The notes below the pieces were generated by a model. The model saw only the letters and a list, made by a program, of their open reading frames with translations. It was not told where the DNA came from and did no database searches. From Tubiluchus corallicola (taxonomy: Eukaryota; Priapulida; Priapulimorpha; Priapulimorphida; Tubiluchidae), in assembly GCA_030141605.1 (NCBI GenBank), contig JAQGDQ010000135.1, positions 184,001 to 248,000 on the forward strand: 64,000 bases of DNA. Reading direction: 5' to 3'. Both the position numbers and the translations under genes were made by a program. This document shows positions 54,312 to 64,000 of the stretch, in pieces (within the stretch, counting starts at the first letter, position 1; every line of letters begins with the position of its first letter).

Positions 54312-56695
54312 GTAAGTAAAATCTAAATATATAGTCCAAATATATGTAGCAGGTAAAGTGTACTCACGACTCATAGAGCCATATTTGTTCTAGTTCATTT
54401 GGAAGAGTTAGGCCTCAAAGAAGTTGTCAAAAACAAAAACATTTAGTTCGATTACACTTCTAGTCGCCAAAGAGTTCATCACACTAGACCACAGCTTGTT
54501 TTGCTCGAGTGATTTACAAACATGTATATTTCTTTTTCACACAGGTATAATAACCACATATTTTTTCATCCATTAATATGTAAATAACGAAGCTACTTTT
54601 TTCTTTAAAAGTACCAGAACAGGAACCATGCTACTACTGTAGTCGTGGTCGCACTTATAAACCTGTTTGTGGAACAGATGGAAAGACTTATTCAAATCTG
54701 TGCATGCTGATATGTGCTGATTACCGCGATGACAGTAAGTACCATTCAGCATTGAAACTGTATTTTGTTGTCTTTAATTGCTATTTAGCACATTAAGAAA
54801 CAGTCACCTTGCTTATGGTATAGGCTAAGAGACGCTGAAGTAGAATTTATCCGATATTTCAGAATTGTTTCTACGTAATATATATCCCATATATGAGCTT
54901 CATTCATTACGTCATTCCATTTTAAGCACTAATGTTTTTTTAATCACGATTCACTTTAAATTTTCAGATTATCTCCATATTTTTTTGGAGCCCTGCTTCT
55001 TGATTGCCCACAACACATTTACCTTCGTGCATAAGTGAACAGTGTTTGAGGCTTTTCTGCGTAGTATTTCTTATTTGTATTATATCCATTGTAGGCCCTT
55101 TCACTAGATATTGTATATGTAATCATTGTAAATGTGTATGGTGAAATAAATGACTTATGACTAATAATTAAATACCTACAAAAGAGAATTAATAAGACGC
55201 ACTACCACTTATAATCACACACAATCACCCTTCCCACCCTCCCAACATTTCATTCGTGTTTACAGTACATAAAATAAAGTTTGGGTAATTTAAAAGTAAT
55301 ACTTGGAAAAACAATAAAGTGTCAGCAAAAAATGGCAAAGTTGGGTTGATGTGTTTGGTAGATATAAAACTTTCAGCCACAGTTTGTAAATTTCTGAATA
55401 ATTACATCTAGATTCCCCAATTTCTTATACACAGCACGAGAGATGGCAACTCTTGGATAATCAGTTTTTTAGTAAATAAATGTGTTTCTGAATGATAGTG
55501 TCAAATTATTAAGGTGTTCCTTGTACATTTCGTCATACATCACGTTGGAAAGCACTGAAAGGTAGGGCCTACTCAAAGGGATGTTTTGTGATTGTGACGT
55601 TCTCCAAGCCTGACTCATAATCAAGGATACACCTCTAAGATCAGCTAGTGAACCTGCACAATTCAGGTGTACTGCGACGTACATAGCTTTAGGTTACACA
55701 TGATACCGTCCAGACTGAGCGTCCAGCCCATGAACTGCAAAAATCCTACACTAGGCCTCAAATTCTAACCATAACGTTCTACACGAATGGGATATGCTGG
55801 GTACATATTTCTCTTGCTGAACTAATGCGTCTGCAAGTGTTGATTAATTTTTAAGCTGTCAACTTAATTTATCTTGAATGTTTTGCAGGTACAAACTTAG
55901 AAAAGCAGTGCAATGGAGAATGCCCATGTGAGGCAAAAGTTACCACTGTGGCTGCTCCAACACCATCGAGAACGACAAAGATCACAAGACTTATCGCAGA
56001 AAAGCCAGTACCGCAGAATAAAACCAATTCCTGCCCAATACGATGTCCAATGATGTACTCTCCCGTCTGTGGCCGTATAGTTTATCCAGACAGAAAAGGC
56101 GCCTGTATTAAGTATTCAAACTCCTGTTTTAGAGACCAGTATGTATTACCTTTTTAGACAAGTATTCCTCTGGCGACCGTTTTTAGTTTTTAAAAATAAC
56201 GACACTGTAGTCATAGAACTTAAAAATTGGAATCGTTTGCTACTAATGACAGTCTCCACCAAAGAAGTTGCACTGATGTATTTATGCGCGTGTGCCAATC
56301 AAAAACTACTGAGAAATTATTCTGTAAGCAGAGACAATCTTAATATTATAAAAAACTTGTAAAGAACACCAGAACAGCAAATGAGCTTAATTAAATGCCG
56401 AAATAAAATTCAAACAATTCAATTTATATTTGATTGATTTGAACCAATTTGATTTTGCAGCATTTTAATTGGTAGGCTGCTGTTATTTCTGAATAATTTT
56501 AGATAATTAAGCAAATGTTTCGACTCAGCCAAACCAAACTTTTGTGTAGAAAACAAAAATAACACATTTTCAGAGAGTTTCATTTTTGCTTTCAGTGCCG
56601 AATGTGAAATTAAGCGTCAATGGCCTCGGGGTGCTATGGAAGAATGCAATTGTAGCGACAGCGACAGCCGAAATCCAGGACCACAGAATGGTTAA
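54254..56695 (+). CDS. Secreted two-domain Kazal-type serine protease inhibitor
   Basis: Four exons (54254-54311, 54612-54734, 55889-56138, 56596-56695) join in phase to 531 nt, 176 residues. Residues 1-16 are a signal peptide (MKLVVCVFLVPALVAA). Domain 1 runs from C26 to C72: the core PVCGTDGKTYSNLC is canonical; C29-S-R31 puts arginine at P1, suggesting trypsin-like targets, but the C2-C3 gap is nine rather than seven residues. A Thr/Pro-rich linker follows. Domain 2 has CPMMYSPVCG with the usual seven-residue gap and methionine at P1, suggesting elastase or chymotrypsin-like targets, and ends ECNC. Its C3-C4 loop is enlarged and lacks the usual GTDG. The tail is acidic and polar, ending in TAA at 56693-56695. 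Such inhibitors act outside the cell in digestion, immunity or reproduction; the target is not known. Confidence 0.92.
54612..54734 (+). CDS. Kazal inhibitor exon 2 (domain 1)
   Basis: Acceptor TTTAAAAG, donor GTAAGT; carries most of Kazal domain 1. Confidence 0.93.
55889..56138 (+). CDS. Kazal inhibitor exon 3 (linker and start of domain 2)
   Basis: Acceptor TTTTGCAG, donor CA|GTATGT; ends after SNSCFRD of domain 2. Confidence 0.9.
56596..56695 (+). CDS. Kazal inhibitor exon 4 (end of domain 2, stop)
   Basis: Acceptor TTGCTTTCAG; encodes AECEIKRQWPRGAMEECNC and a polar tail. Confidence 0.9.
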
Positions 56696-56779
56696 TATAA
56701 TCGATCTCAGTGTATTGTTATTGGGTTAATAGAGAAAATGGTGTATATTTCAAGTTTTATATAAACTGACTTATTACTG

Positions 56780-56785
56780 AATAAA
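56780..56785 (+). terminator. Poly(A) signal of the Kazal gene
   Basis: AATAAA lies 85 bp after the stop codon, a normal distance for a 3' UTR. Confidence 0.65.
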
Positions 56786-59403
56786 CTATGCCGGGGGGCA
56801 TGACTAACTGGCACAGGTTATTTTCTGTTTGCAAAAAAATAATTAAGATTTCCTCTCCCAGTTCTTCAATTATAAATTATTATTTTCATTAATGAGCATA
56901 AAAATTAACGTAATCTCATATGACAACATTGTATGTTGAATTACAATTGTATATCACGAATTCACTCAATATTTGTAACCATTTTGTGCCATTCAAGCTT
57001 AAACCAGCTATGCTTTTCATCTTGTTTTTTGCCTATTGGTTTCTACCATGATTTGTTTATTATATATCATATTATATTATATATATTATATATATATATA
57101 CATACATATTCGTTTTTAGTGGGCAAAATACGAATAAACAATGATCAGGTTTGCAATCTGCTGCTTATGGCTTTCATGAGCAGTTGGCTTAATGGCTGCT
57201 ACGAAATCGAAAATAAAGTACATCTGATGAGCAAGTTTTGTTTCTTGGTGGTTTTTTTTATTGTAAAATAAGACTAATTATGTGTGCCACAATCAGAGAG
57301 TGTTATTTTAGTGGCGAAGAAACTTAGATTGAATTTAGATGAGACAAGTGATTTGCAGCAATTGTTCCCATAACACACATGAATGACAGTGTTCCATATC
57401 TCTTCAAGATAGTCTAGCATCTCTTAGGGTAATCTGTTGTTATAGATAAACACAGATAGACACAACCGTACTGCTCCTAGTGCCATCTTATTTAAGATTA
57501 GTTCTTAAACTACTTACAAAGCATAATTCTTTTACTTCTGTGCTAAATACCCCATTCTTCATGCAGTGTACACTCAAAAGTGTAATTTTATTCAATTAAA
57601 CATTCATTTATCAACCAAATACCAGTAGGATACTGCAACTACGTATATTCTAGTAAACTCGGTTTCTTGAAATTACTAATTCAGCAAATTAAAATGATTG
57701 CATTAATTTACTTCGTTTGTACCTCATCAGTGCAGTCTGTGAATATTTACTATTTAACTTACATTAAAAGTACAGTTTACTAGATAACATATTGGTCGGC
57801 TCGCTGTCTTCTCTCCCCTTCACTTGCTTTAGTAGTTATTGGGCTCTATTTATCTGTGTACAATTGTATTCTTGTTGTAAGCTGGATGTGGTTATTGCAT
57901 ATTTAGTAGTACGGTGAAAAAAATAAATTTTAATTCAATTCAATTCAACTTTTTAATTTGCAAATAAGAGCTTAAATAAGATGTCTGCAGTGCATAGTAT
58001 ATATATATATATATTAGATTTAATAAAATTATGAAATTTTCTGACATTAAATACCAAATTTTAGAAAATTTTCAAATCTGTTGAAAAAGTGTGACAAAGT
58101 ACTAAAAAATCCAACCAGGCGCCAAAATGAACTGCAGCAGGTATGACAATTTTTATATAACTCGGTCCACCGTGCATCAGGTATGAAACTTTATACAATT
58201 CAGTTCACCGCGCAGCAAGTATGATAATTTTTATATAACTCAGTCCACTGTGCAGCAGATATGAAAATTTTTGTACAACTTGGTTCAATGCAACAGGTAT
58301 GATCCTTTTTTAATTTCAAGGCTTTTTTGTTTTTTCCATTTTATGTATATTTTTCTATTTCTTTTTAATAAAAAATGTGTGTCCAAGGAAACGAAAAAAT
58401 GCTCATTTTATTATAATTTAACGATGTTTCTAATTATTGTTATTAAAATAATATAAAGTCAATGTGAGCTACAGTTAGGGCTTCTTAAAATGTGTCGATT
58501 AGCTTTAAAAAATTGAAAAGTTTAATTTCCTAAATTCACAATTCATTTCAAAACCAAAAAATGCAATCTCTGAACTTCGCCTGTCACTTACCTACATTGC
58601 AGAAACATTGAAAAATTTCTCTTCATGTTTTGTGCTTCATTTAAATATAATATCTAACTAACTGGTAACTGCATGGGCTATTTTCATTTGACAGGTGGAA
58701 TGAAAACTAATTATATTCTAAACAAAGGCAACGAAAAAGAAAAATGACTAAAATATCAACTCACTTTCATTTGAAGAACAGCCGTGTTTTTAGCCTAAAC
58801 ATTCCTCTCTGCTTTGACAACTTGTAACCCAATTTGAAACAGAACATTGATGGTGCTGTACGTGTACCCTGATTTTCATATTTGACCCAAGCATTTTTTA
58901 GGTAAAAATTGGTCTTACAATTGGATACTAAGCGCGCAGAACCAAGGTCTATGATTTCTTTTCTACATTGTGTTCCAAAACTATTTTTTCACATCTTGTG
59001 TGGTTAACGAGCTGGAACGAATAATGTGTAAATTTCATTCGCGTATTGTCATGGTTTATAAAAGTTGGCAAAAGTGATAATTTCATTTGTTTGCCTCCCT
59101 TGCTTTTAGTTTAGTTTTCAAGAAAGTTTTCCTTGAAATAAGCAAGAAAACTTTGTTACATTGAAGATGTGCTTCTACAATCCTAGTTTTAGTGCACCCA
59201 GGCTAGAGCTTTTGCATCACATGAAAAAGCCTTTATAAATACTGATTTAGACTGCACTTCACTATACTTGGGACGTGTACTACCCGTGCGCTAACTTCAT
59301 TAACTTTTATCTGCATTGCCCTGAGTTGATGAACTGCAGGCTGTGCATGCGGTCGTGTGTAGGCAAATTCATTATTTAAATTTACACATAAGCAATTTCA
59401 TCG
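56786..59403. other. Non-coding stretch downstream of the Kazal gene
   Basis: AT-rich with no supported gene. A likely LINE/SINE 3' tail ending AATAAATTTTAATTCAATTC lies at about 57850-57952. (AT)n patches are at 57060-57105 and 58000-58013, and the minisatellite is at 58134-58300. Confidence 0.55.
58134..58300. repeat. Minisatellite, about 39-bp unit, four copies plus a partial
   Basis: Units begin GCAGCAGGTATGA at 58134, 58174, 58212, 58252 and 58290 (spacing 40, 38, 40, 38). Each continues with AATTTTTATA and ends near TCGGTCCACCGT, with point changes. Confidence 0.85.
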
Positions 59404-59461
59404 TCATCCACTATCATCGTCATCATCCTCACTTTGGCAGCTTTCACAAGAACTTACATCG
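59404..59461 (-). CDS. Candidate acidic terminal exon X (duplicated)
   Basis: Acceptor TTTCTTTGCAG, then a short frame DVSSCESCQSEDDDDDSG and stop. It belongs to a segment (about 59370-59800) homologous to about 60930-61560, where an acceptor and an acidic frame lie at the same position. It is probably the last exon of a minus-strand gene starting right of the window or in unrecognised exons. No family assigned. Confidence 0.35.
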
Positions 59462-60938
59462 CTGCAAAGAAAAACAAAACAATCAGTTAAAACGTTTACA
59501 ACAAGCCATTAAATGATAAATCAAAGACAATGTTTAGTTAAGCGACCAATGTCTTCTAGATGACAAAAGCAGGATTATACCAAAAAAACAGGTGATCAAA
59601 AGGTAATCGTTCCATTTTGCACGACATCAGTTTTGACTGCGTTTTTTACATCTGGCGGTTTTAAAGGATTACCTAACAACAATGAGTTTATATAAGCTAC
59701 TAGCAGATACCAGCAAGAAAGATTAAATGGTTGAGCAGCATGCAGAAATTAAGCTTCCATTCGAAAAACTAATTACAGCCGAGAGCTTGTTACTATAGTA
59801 GTTAATCTGGTGCCCTCTACAGGCCAAAATAACAAACAGCATCCCAATTTCGTATTTTTCGCAGTTCTATGGAGAGAGTTGCAGGATGGAAAAGGCCATC
59901 GTGGAAAAGTGACTATCCGCCAAAGGATATCGTGATAAAAGCATCACTGGATCAAAGGGTCATGGCCAAAAATAAATAAGGTTTGGAGCAGTAATCCTAA
60001 CCCTAACCACTAACCAAACTACTACTTATCAAAGGTTAAAAAAATCACGTTGTGATAATACGAACGGTACCATACGTTTTTTGAGCAGTAATGGTACAGA
60101 TATAAAATACACATCTGTTACAAAAACAAATTTCACTTGTAATATTCATTTCAGTTCAAAAAAATTACTTGCATTGGGAATGGCTGATGCAGTCACTTAA
60201 TATCACTCAGATATCCAGTCACTTAATTGGAATTTTTGCGCATTAACTAAGAATACATTCATTTCTGTATGTGATTGAAAAAGCGACACTATGTCCATTC
60301 ACTTGATTTTACATTTGTGCACATAATAACATTCCACATTATAAAGTATTAATGAGGAAGAGCTATTATAGTTCAAAAATTTGCATTCTTGCTAGTAAAA
60401 ATGACATTCTAGTTTGTGGCTGTATAAACTCTGACGTTTTATTAGAGTCTCCATTTTTTAAAAACTGGCGAAACACCTTATGTGAAAATTTTTAGGTAAG
60501 GTATTTTACGTAAATTTTTAGGCAAGGTATTTTTAATATGTATTTTAGATTTTTAGCCAATAATTTTTAGTCTGTTTCATCAATAATTTTTGTGTGTTAT
60601 AAATGTATGCAATATAATACGGCGTGCTACGTATACTGAATTAAAATAAAAATTAAAAAATTAATTAAATTAAAATTAAATTTAATTACAGCTAAGTAGA
60701 ATCAGTGCAACAGCAAAAGTAATCAACCATTTTTGCACAGTAGACTGTCATTTTCGGCACGGGTGCTGATAGGAAGCACAGAGCACTTTAAAATAAGCAA
60801 AAGTACTTTGTCGGTTCCCAGTTTTAGAACCAGCAGCCTATGCAATAAGTCTACTTTGATTAAGCCTGCAGGCACCTGCATATGCATCATGTGATGCGTT
60901 TTCCGCCCAACGCATTGCTGCAAAAATACATTTACTAT

Positions 60939-61011
60939 TTAAACATACTCATAATCACAGTCATAAGCAATTTCTTCACCATCATCACCATTAAACTCAA
61001 TATCTGCATAA
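60939..61011 (-). CDS. Candidate acidic terminal exon Y (duplicate of X)
   Basis: Acceptor TTTTTTGTAG, then frame YADIEFNGDDGEEIAYDCDY and EYV, then TAA. The flanks, including ATGTTTAGTTAA and ATAAGCAATTTC, match those of exon X. The tail is acidic and tyrosine-rich. Confidence 0.38.
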
Positions 61012-61145
61012 CTACAAAAAACAAAATATTCAGCTGAAAGTGTTTCCGATGTCATAAAATTATAAATCAAGAAGTGTGCAAATCACGAAATGTTTAGTTA
61101 AACTACTAAGATGTTCTAGGTGACTCGGCAAGTTTATTATAACAT

Positions 61146-61352
<207 letters not shown>

Positions 61353-62820
61353 TTATAATATGTATCATAATCATAATCATAATAATAACAATAATAATAG
61401 GCTAATAAACAGTTTACTAAAGGCAATTTTCGGGTTTATATGACGTCACTTGTGACTGGTTTCTTTACACATTGCAATTTTAAAAGATTGCTTAAGACAC
61501 CAAGTGACAATGCTTTAATCAAACTGATATAAGTAGAGTAGATGTGGAGTAGATTGCAGGTAGCAGGGCCTTTCGGAAAAGGTATTCCTGGACAAGATAT
61601 TACTTCAAAAAGAGCAGAATCAGCAGAAAAAGAACCACTAATCAAAATATCACTTATGGCTTTTGTGACTTTTCATTTAGGTCCATATCACAGTGAGGAC
61701 GCGCTGCAAACCGCCTTGAGGAGAAATTCCTCACGAAAATGAAACACATTGTTTTCTATGGCGCATTTCTCTAAGGAGAACGCGCGGCGAATTCTGCTGC
61801 CAGCTAAAAGCTATGCGCTCTCCTCATGAGGAATTTTGTCGCATGGTAAAGATACTTCATGTTGGATTATCATGAGGAACCCTCGCTGAATTCAATCTTA
61901 AATTTAACTACTCAATTACTTCTTTCTTATTTAACGAAACAATAATATTAACACATTTGTTTAAGTTGTTGCTGCTGCATGTAATTAGTAGAGTTAGTAT
62001 TTTGTGTGTTTGTGTATGTGTAATCATTTATGTTTTTTAGTAAATTATATGGCAATTTTAATGCTGAAATAAAAGACGAATTGAATTGAATTAAGTTGGT
62101 CACCGGACAAACCATGTTGAAGCAAACAGGAGACAAGCTGTATGACTTGTTGACGTGAAGCCGCTCAGGGCAAAACGAGTTGAAAATGTTTCAACCTAGA
62201 GGTCTCACAAAACCATTTCAAAGCGATCGCGTAAAAACCAGTTTTGGAAGTAGTTTGAAACCATTTTCAAATCGTCTTACATTGAAATGTTTGACTGGGG
62301 TGTTGACAACAATGTCTTCTGTTTGTTTCAAAACAGTCTGTTCAATGCTCATGTGAACACTTAAACAGTTTTGAACACTTTTTGCTTAAACGTATAAGAA
62401 GGTGACCGTCGACAATAACGACAAACGTAAGAATGTTCAATGACCTCCTAAAATACATTAATACATAACAAATGTTGTCACTACTATGCTTTGTAATCCG
62501 ATTAAAATTTTAAATGAAATAGACACATAGGCTGGAGATCTTGGAACATATATAAAATTCGATCGTCAAGCCAATTTTTTTCCTTTTTTTGGCCCTCCAT
62601 GCACCATACATTGAGTGTTGCTGGTTGCACCTAAAATGAAAGAAAAAATGAAATGAAAAAACTAGCTATTAGATTTACAAAGTACGTCGACATTAATTTA
62701 TTATTGCATAATTTTAAGTTGTCAACATTTGCTTGGCAAATCACTGTAAATTCCTTTTCTCCGAGACTTGAACTTGACTGTGATTCACTAAGACGCTACA
62801 TATATGAAAATATTACACAA

Positions 62821-62890
62821 CAATTCATTCATTCATTCGTTCATTCATTCGTTCGTTCGTCCATTCATTCATTCATTCACTCATTCATTT
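62821..62890. repeat. (ATTC)n microsatellite
   Basis: About 70 bp of ATTC/GTTC units. Confidence 0.95.
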
Positions 62891-63274
62891 ATTGATGGTA
62901 ATGATGAAATAAGAGGTACAAATACACAAATACAATAACAAGACATATAGAAGATTTATAATAGATTCTTTAGCTGCTTACACAACCCTACTAGATACCA
63001 AATTCTCAGCAAAAAAATCTTATTTAAAAACTTCATAAATTGGCATGATTTTTGTAGAGCCTACAAGAGCTCGGAAAAAACAATTCCTTGTAATCCATTG
63101 AACTCTTCCAAAGGTAAGAATATTTCAAATGATACATATGCAAAAAGTCAAGAAACCAGTGTAGGTTCTTTCAATGTAGCATACTTCAAGATCCAAACAT
63201 AGCTTTCTGTGTTTATTTTACCAATTATTACCGATTGCGGGCAATGAGTTGGAGAAGGGAGACGCTGAAAAGTT

Positions 63275-63350
63275 GTGGACTAGTCGGGATTTGAATCCGA
63301 AATCTGGAATTAGTACTCCCATGCTCTACCAGCTGAGATACCCTCATCAT
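63275..63350 (-). repeat. tRNA-like sequence, probably a SINE head or tRNA pseudogene
   Basis: The minus strand gives CTCAGCTGGTAGAG (D arm), an anticodon arm TGGGA-GTACTAA-TTCCA with 5 bp, and a T arm TCGGA-TTCAAAT-CCCGA with a 4/5 stem. The acceptor arms do not pair and the ACT anticodon is unusual, so I do not call a functional tRNA. Confidence 0.5.
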
Positions 63351-64000
63351 GACAGAGCAAGCCTGAGATTTCCTCCTTGTGGCCCACAATCCAACAACGC
63401 CACTTGTATCCATGACTGTTGGGGGATACGGTAGGGGGGAAATTTTGGCAATAGCAGTCATAATTAATTAATGATATCGTTAGTTGCCAGCTAATATGAG
63501 AAAACATTGATACCTAGGGTAAGTTGTTATGCATGTTTTACTTTGTTTTACCGTGTTGCATTTTTACGAACTACAGAATACCAGGGAACCTTAATTGGTA
63601 TTACTCACATATTACTATAATGTTGCCATTTTGATCATTTTTCTGGTTAGCGCGCCCGTGTTCTGTGATGTACAAAACTTTCAGGGGATGGACAAAAAAA
63701 TTTATCACCTGATGATGAAGGTGCCCTGTCATTTGTGGCTCCAGGGAACAGAAGAGAACAGACTAAGAGGTCCTAGCTTGCTCTGAAACCTACCTCTGGC
63801 CACAGCTGAAAATTTTTAAAGTAAAAGCTGGAAAGTGAAGGATGAAAATGGGAAATCTATCAGACTAATAAAAGGTGTGCAATCCGCCAAACTCACCCTA
63901 CAATACTGGAGCCAAGAGGTAAGGCCAAGTTGTAACGTCATGTCAAAATCTGAGTTATAACCAAAATTGTAACCTGAGGATTGCCCAACGAAGTGATGCT

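Larger units (their letters stand above)
61570..64000. other. Right-hand non-coding stretch
   Basis: No gene recognised. It contains a likely LINE/SINE tail with AATAAAAGACGAATTGAATT near 62065-62095, an (ATTC)n patch at 62821-62890 and a tRNA-like sequence near 63270-63350. Confidence 0.5.

Noticed and set aside
58134-58300. CRISPR-like array
   Set aside because: Adjacent units without spacers in animal DNA; it is a minisatellite.
60723-60923. Minus-strand 66-codon frame near the duplicated terminal exons
   Set aside because: It has an acceptor-like TTTTTGCAG, but neither frame after it resembles a known protein, and it has no counterpart beside exon X.

Overview
The window is AT-rich nuclear DNA from an animal. 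Genes are spread over many short exons with GT-AG introns, and the introns and spacers are full of microsatellites, SINE-like and LINE-like fragments and small inverted-repeat elements. The gene set (C2CD3, ASB1, a type II M1 aminopeptidase, a Kazal inhibitor) is metazoan. Moderately long introns, degenerate TTAGGG-type repeats and the mobile-element types fit an invertebrate, possibly an invertebrate deuterostome such as a tunicate. The species-level guess is weak.

Layout. (1) 151-4057, minus: the 5' part of C2CD3, a centriole elongation and ciliogenesis protein, running off the left edge. (2) 6554-10223, plus: an ASB1 orthologue (ankyrin repeats plus SOCS box), head-to-head with C2CD3 across about 2.5 kb. 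(3) 10224-14598: repeat-rich spacer with a pogo/Tigger-like element and a hAT-like element. (4) 14599-46007, minus: a complete M1 zinc aminopeptidase in 16 coding exons over 31 kb. I joined every exon by splice sites and phase; the exons total 3033 nt and encode 1010 residues. Its introns hold a possible nested secreted cysteine-rich gene (22178-22693), microsatellites and mobile-element fragments. (5) 46008-53830: a duplicated first-exon-like cassette, then inverted LINE fragments. (6) 53833-56785, plus: a two-domain secreted Kazal-type serine protease inhibitor with a TATA-like box and a poly(A) signal. (7) 56786-64000: mostly non-coding, with a 39-bp minisatellite, two duplicated acidic terminal-exon candidates on the minus strand (59404-59461 and 60939-61011) and tRNA-derived sequence.

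The genes do not form a pathway. The most unusual points are a duplicated promoter/first-exon-like cassette present both upstream of the aminopeptidase and inside its intron 8, a nested orphan secreted protein, duplicated terminal exons with different acidic tails, and a small inverted-repeat element carrying telomere-like repeats in at least two copies.
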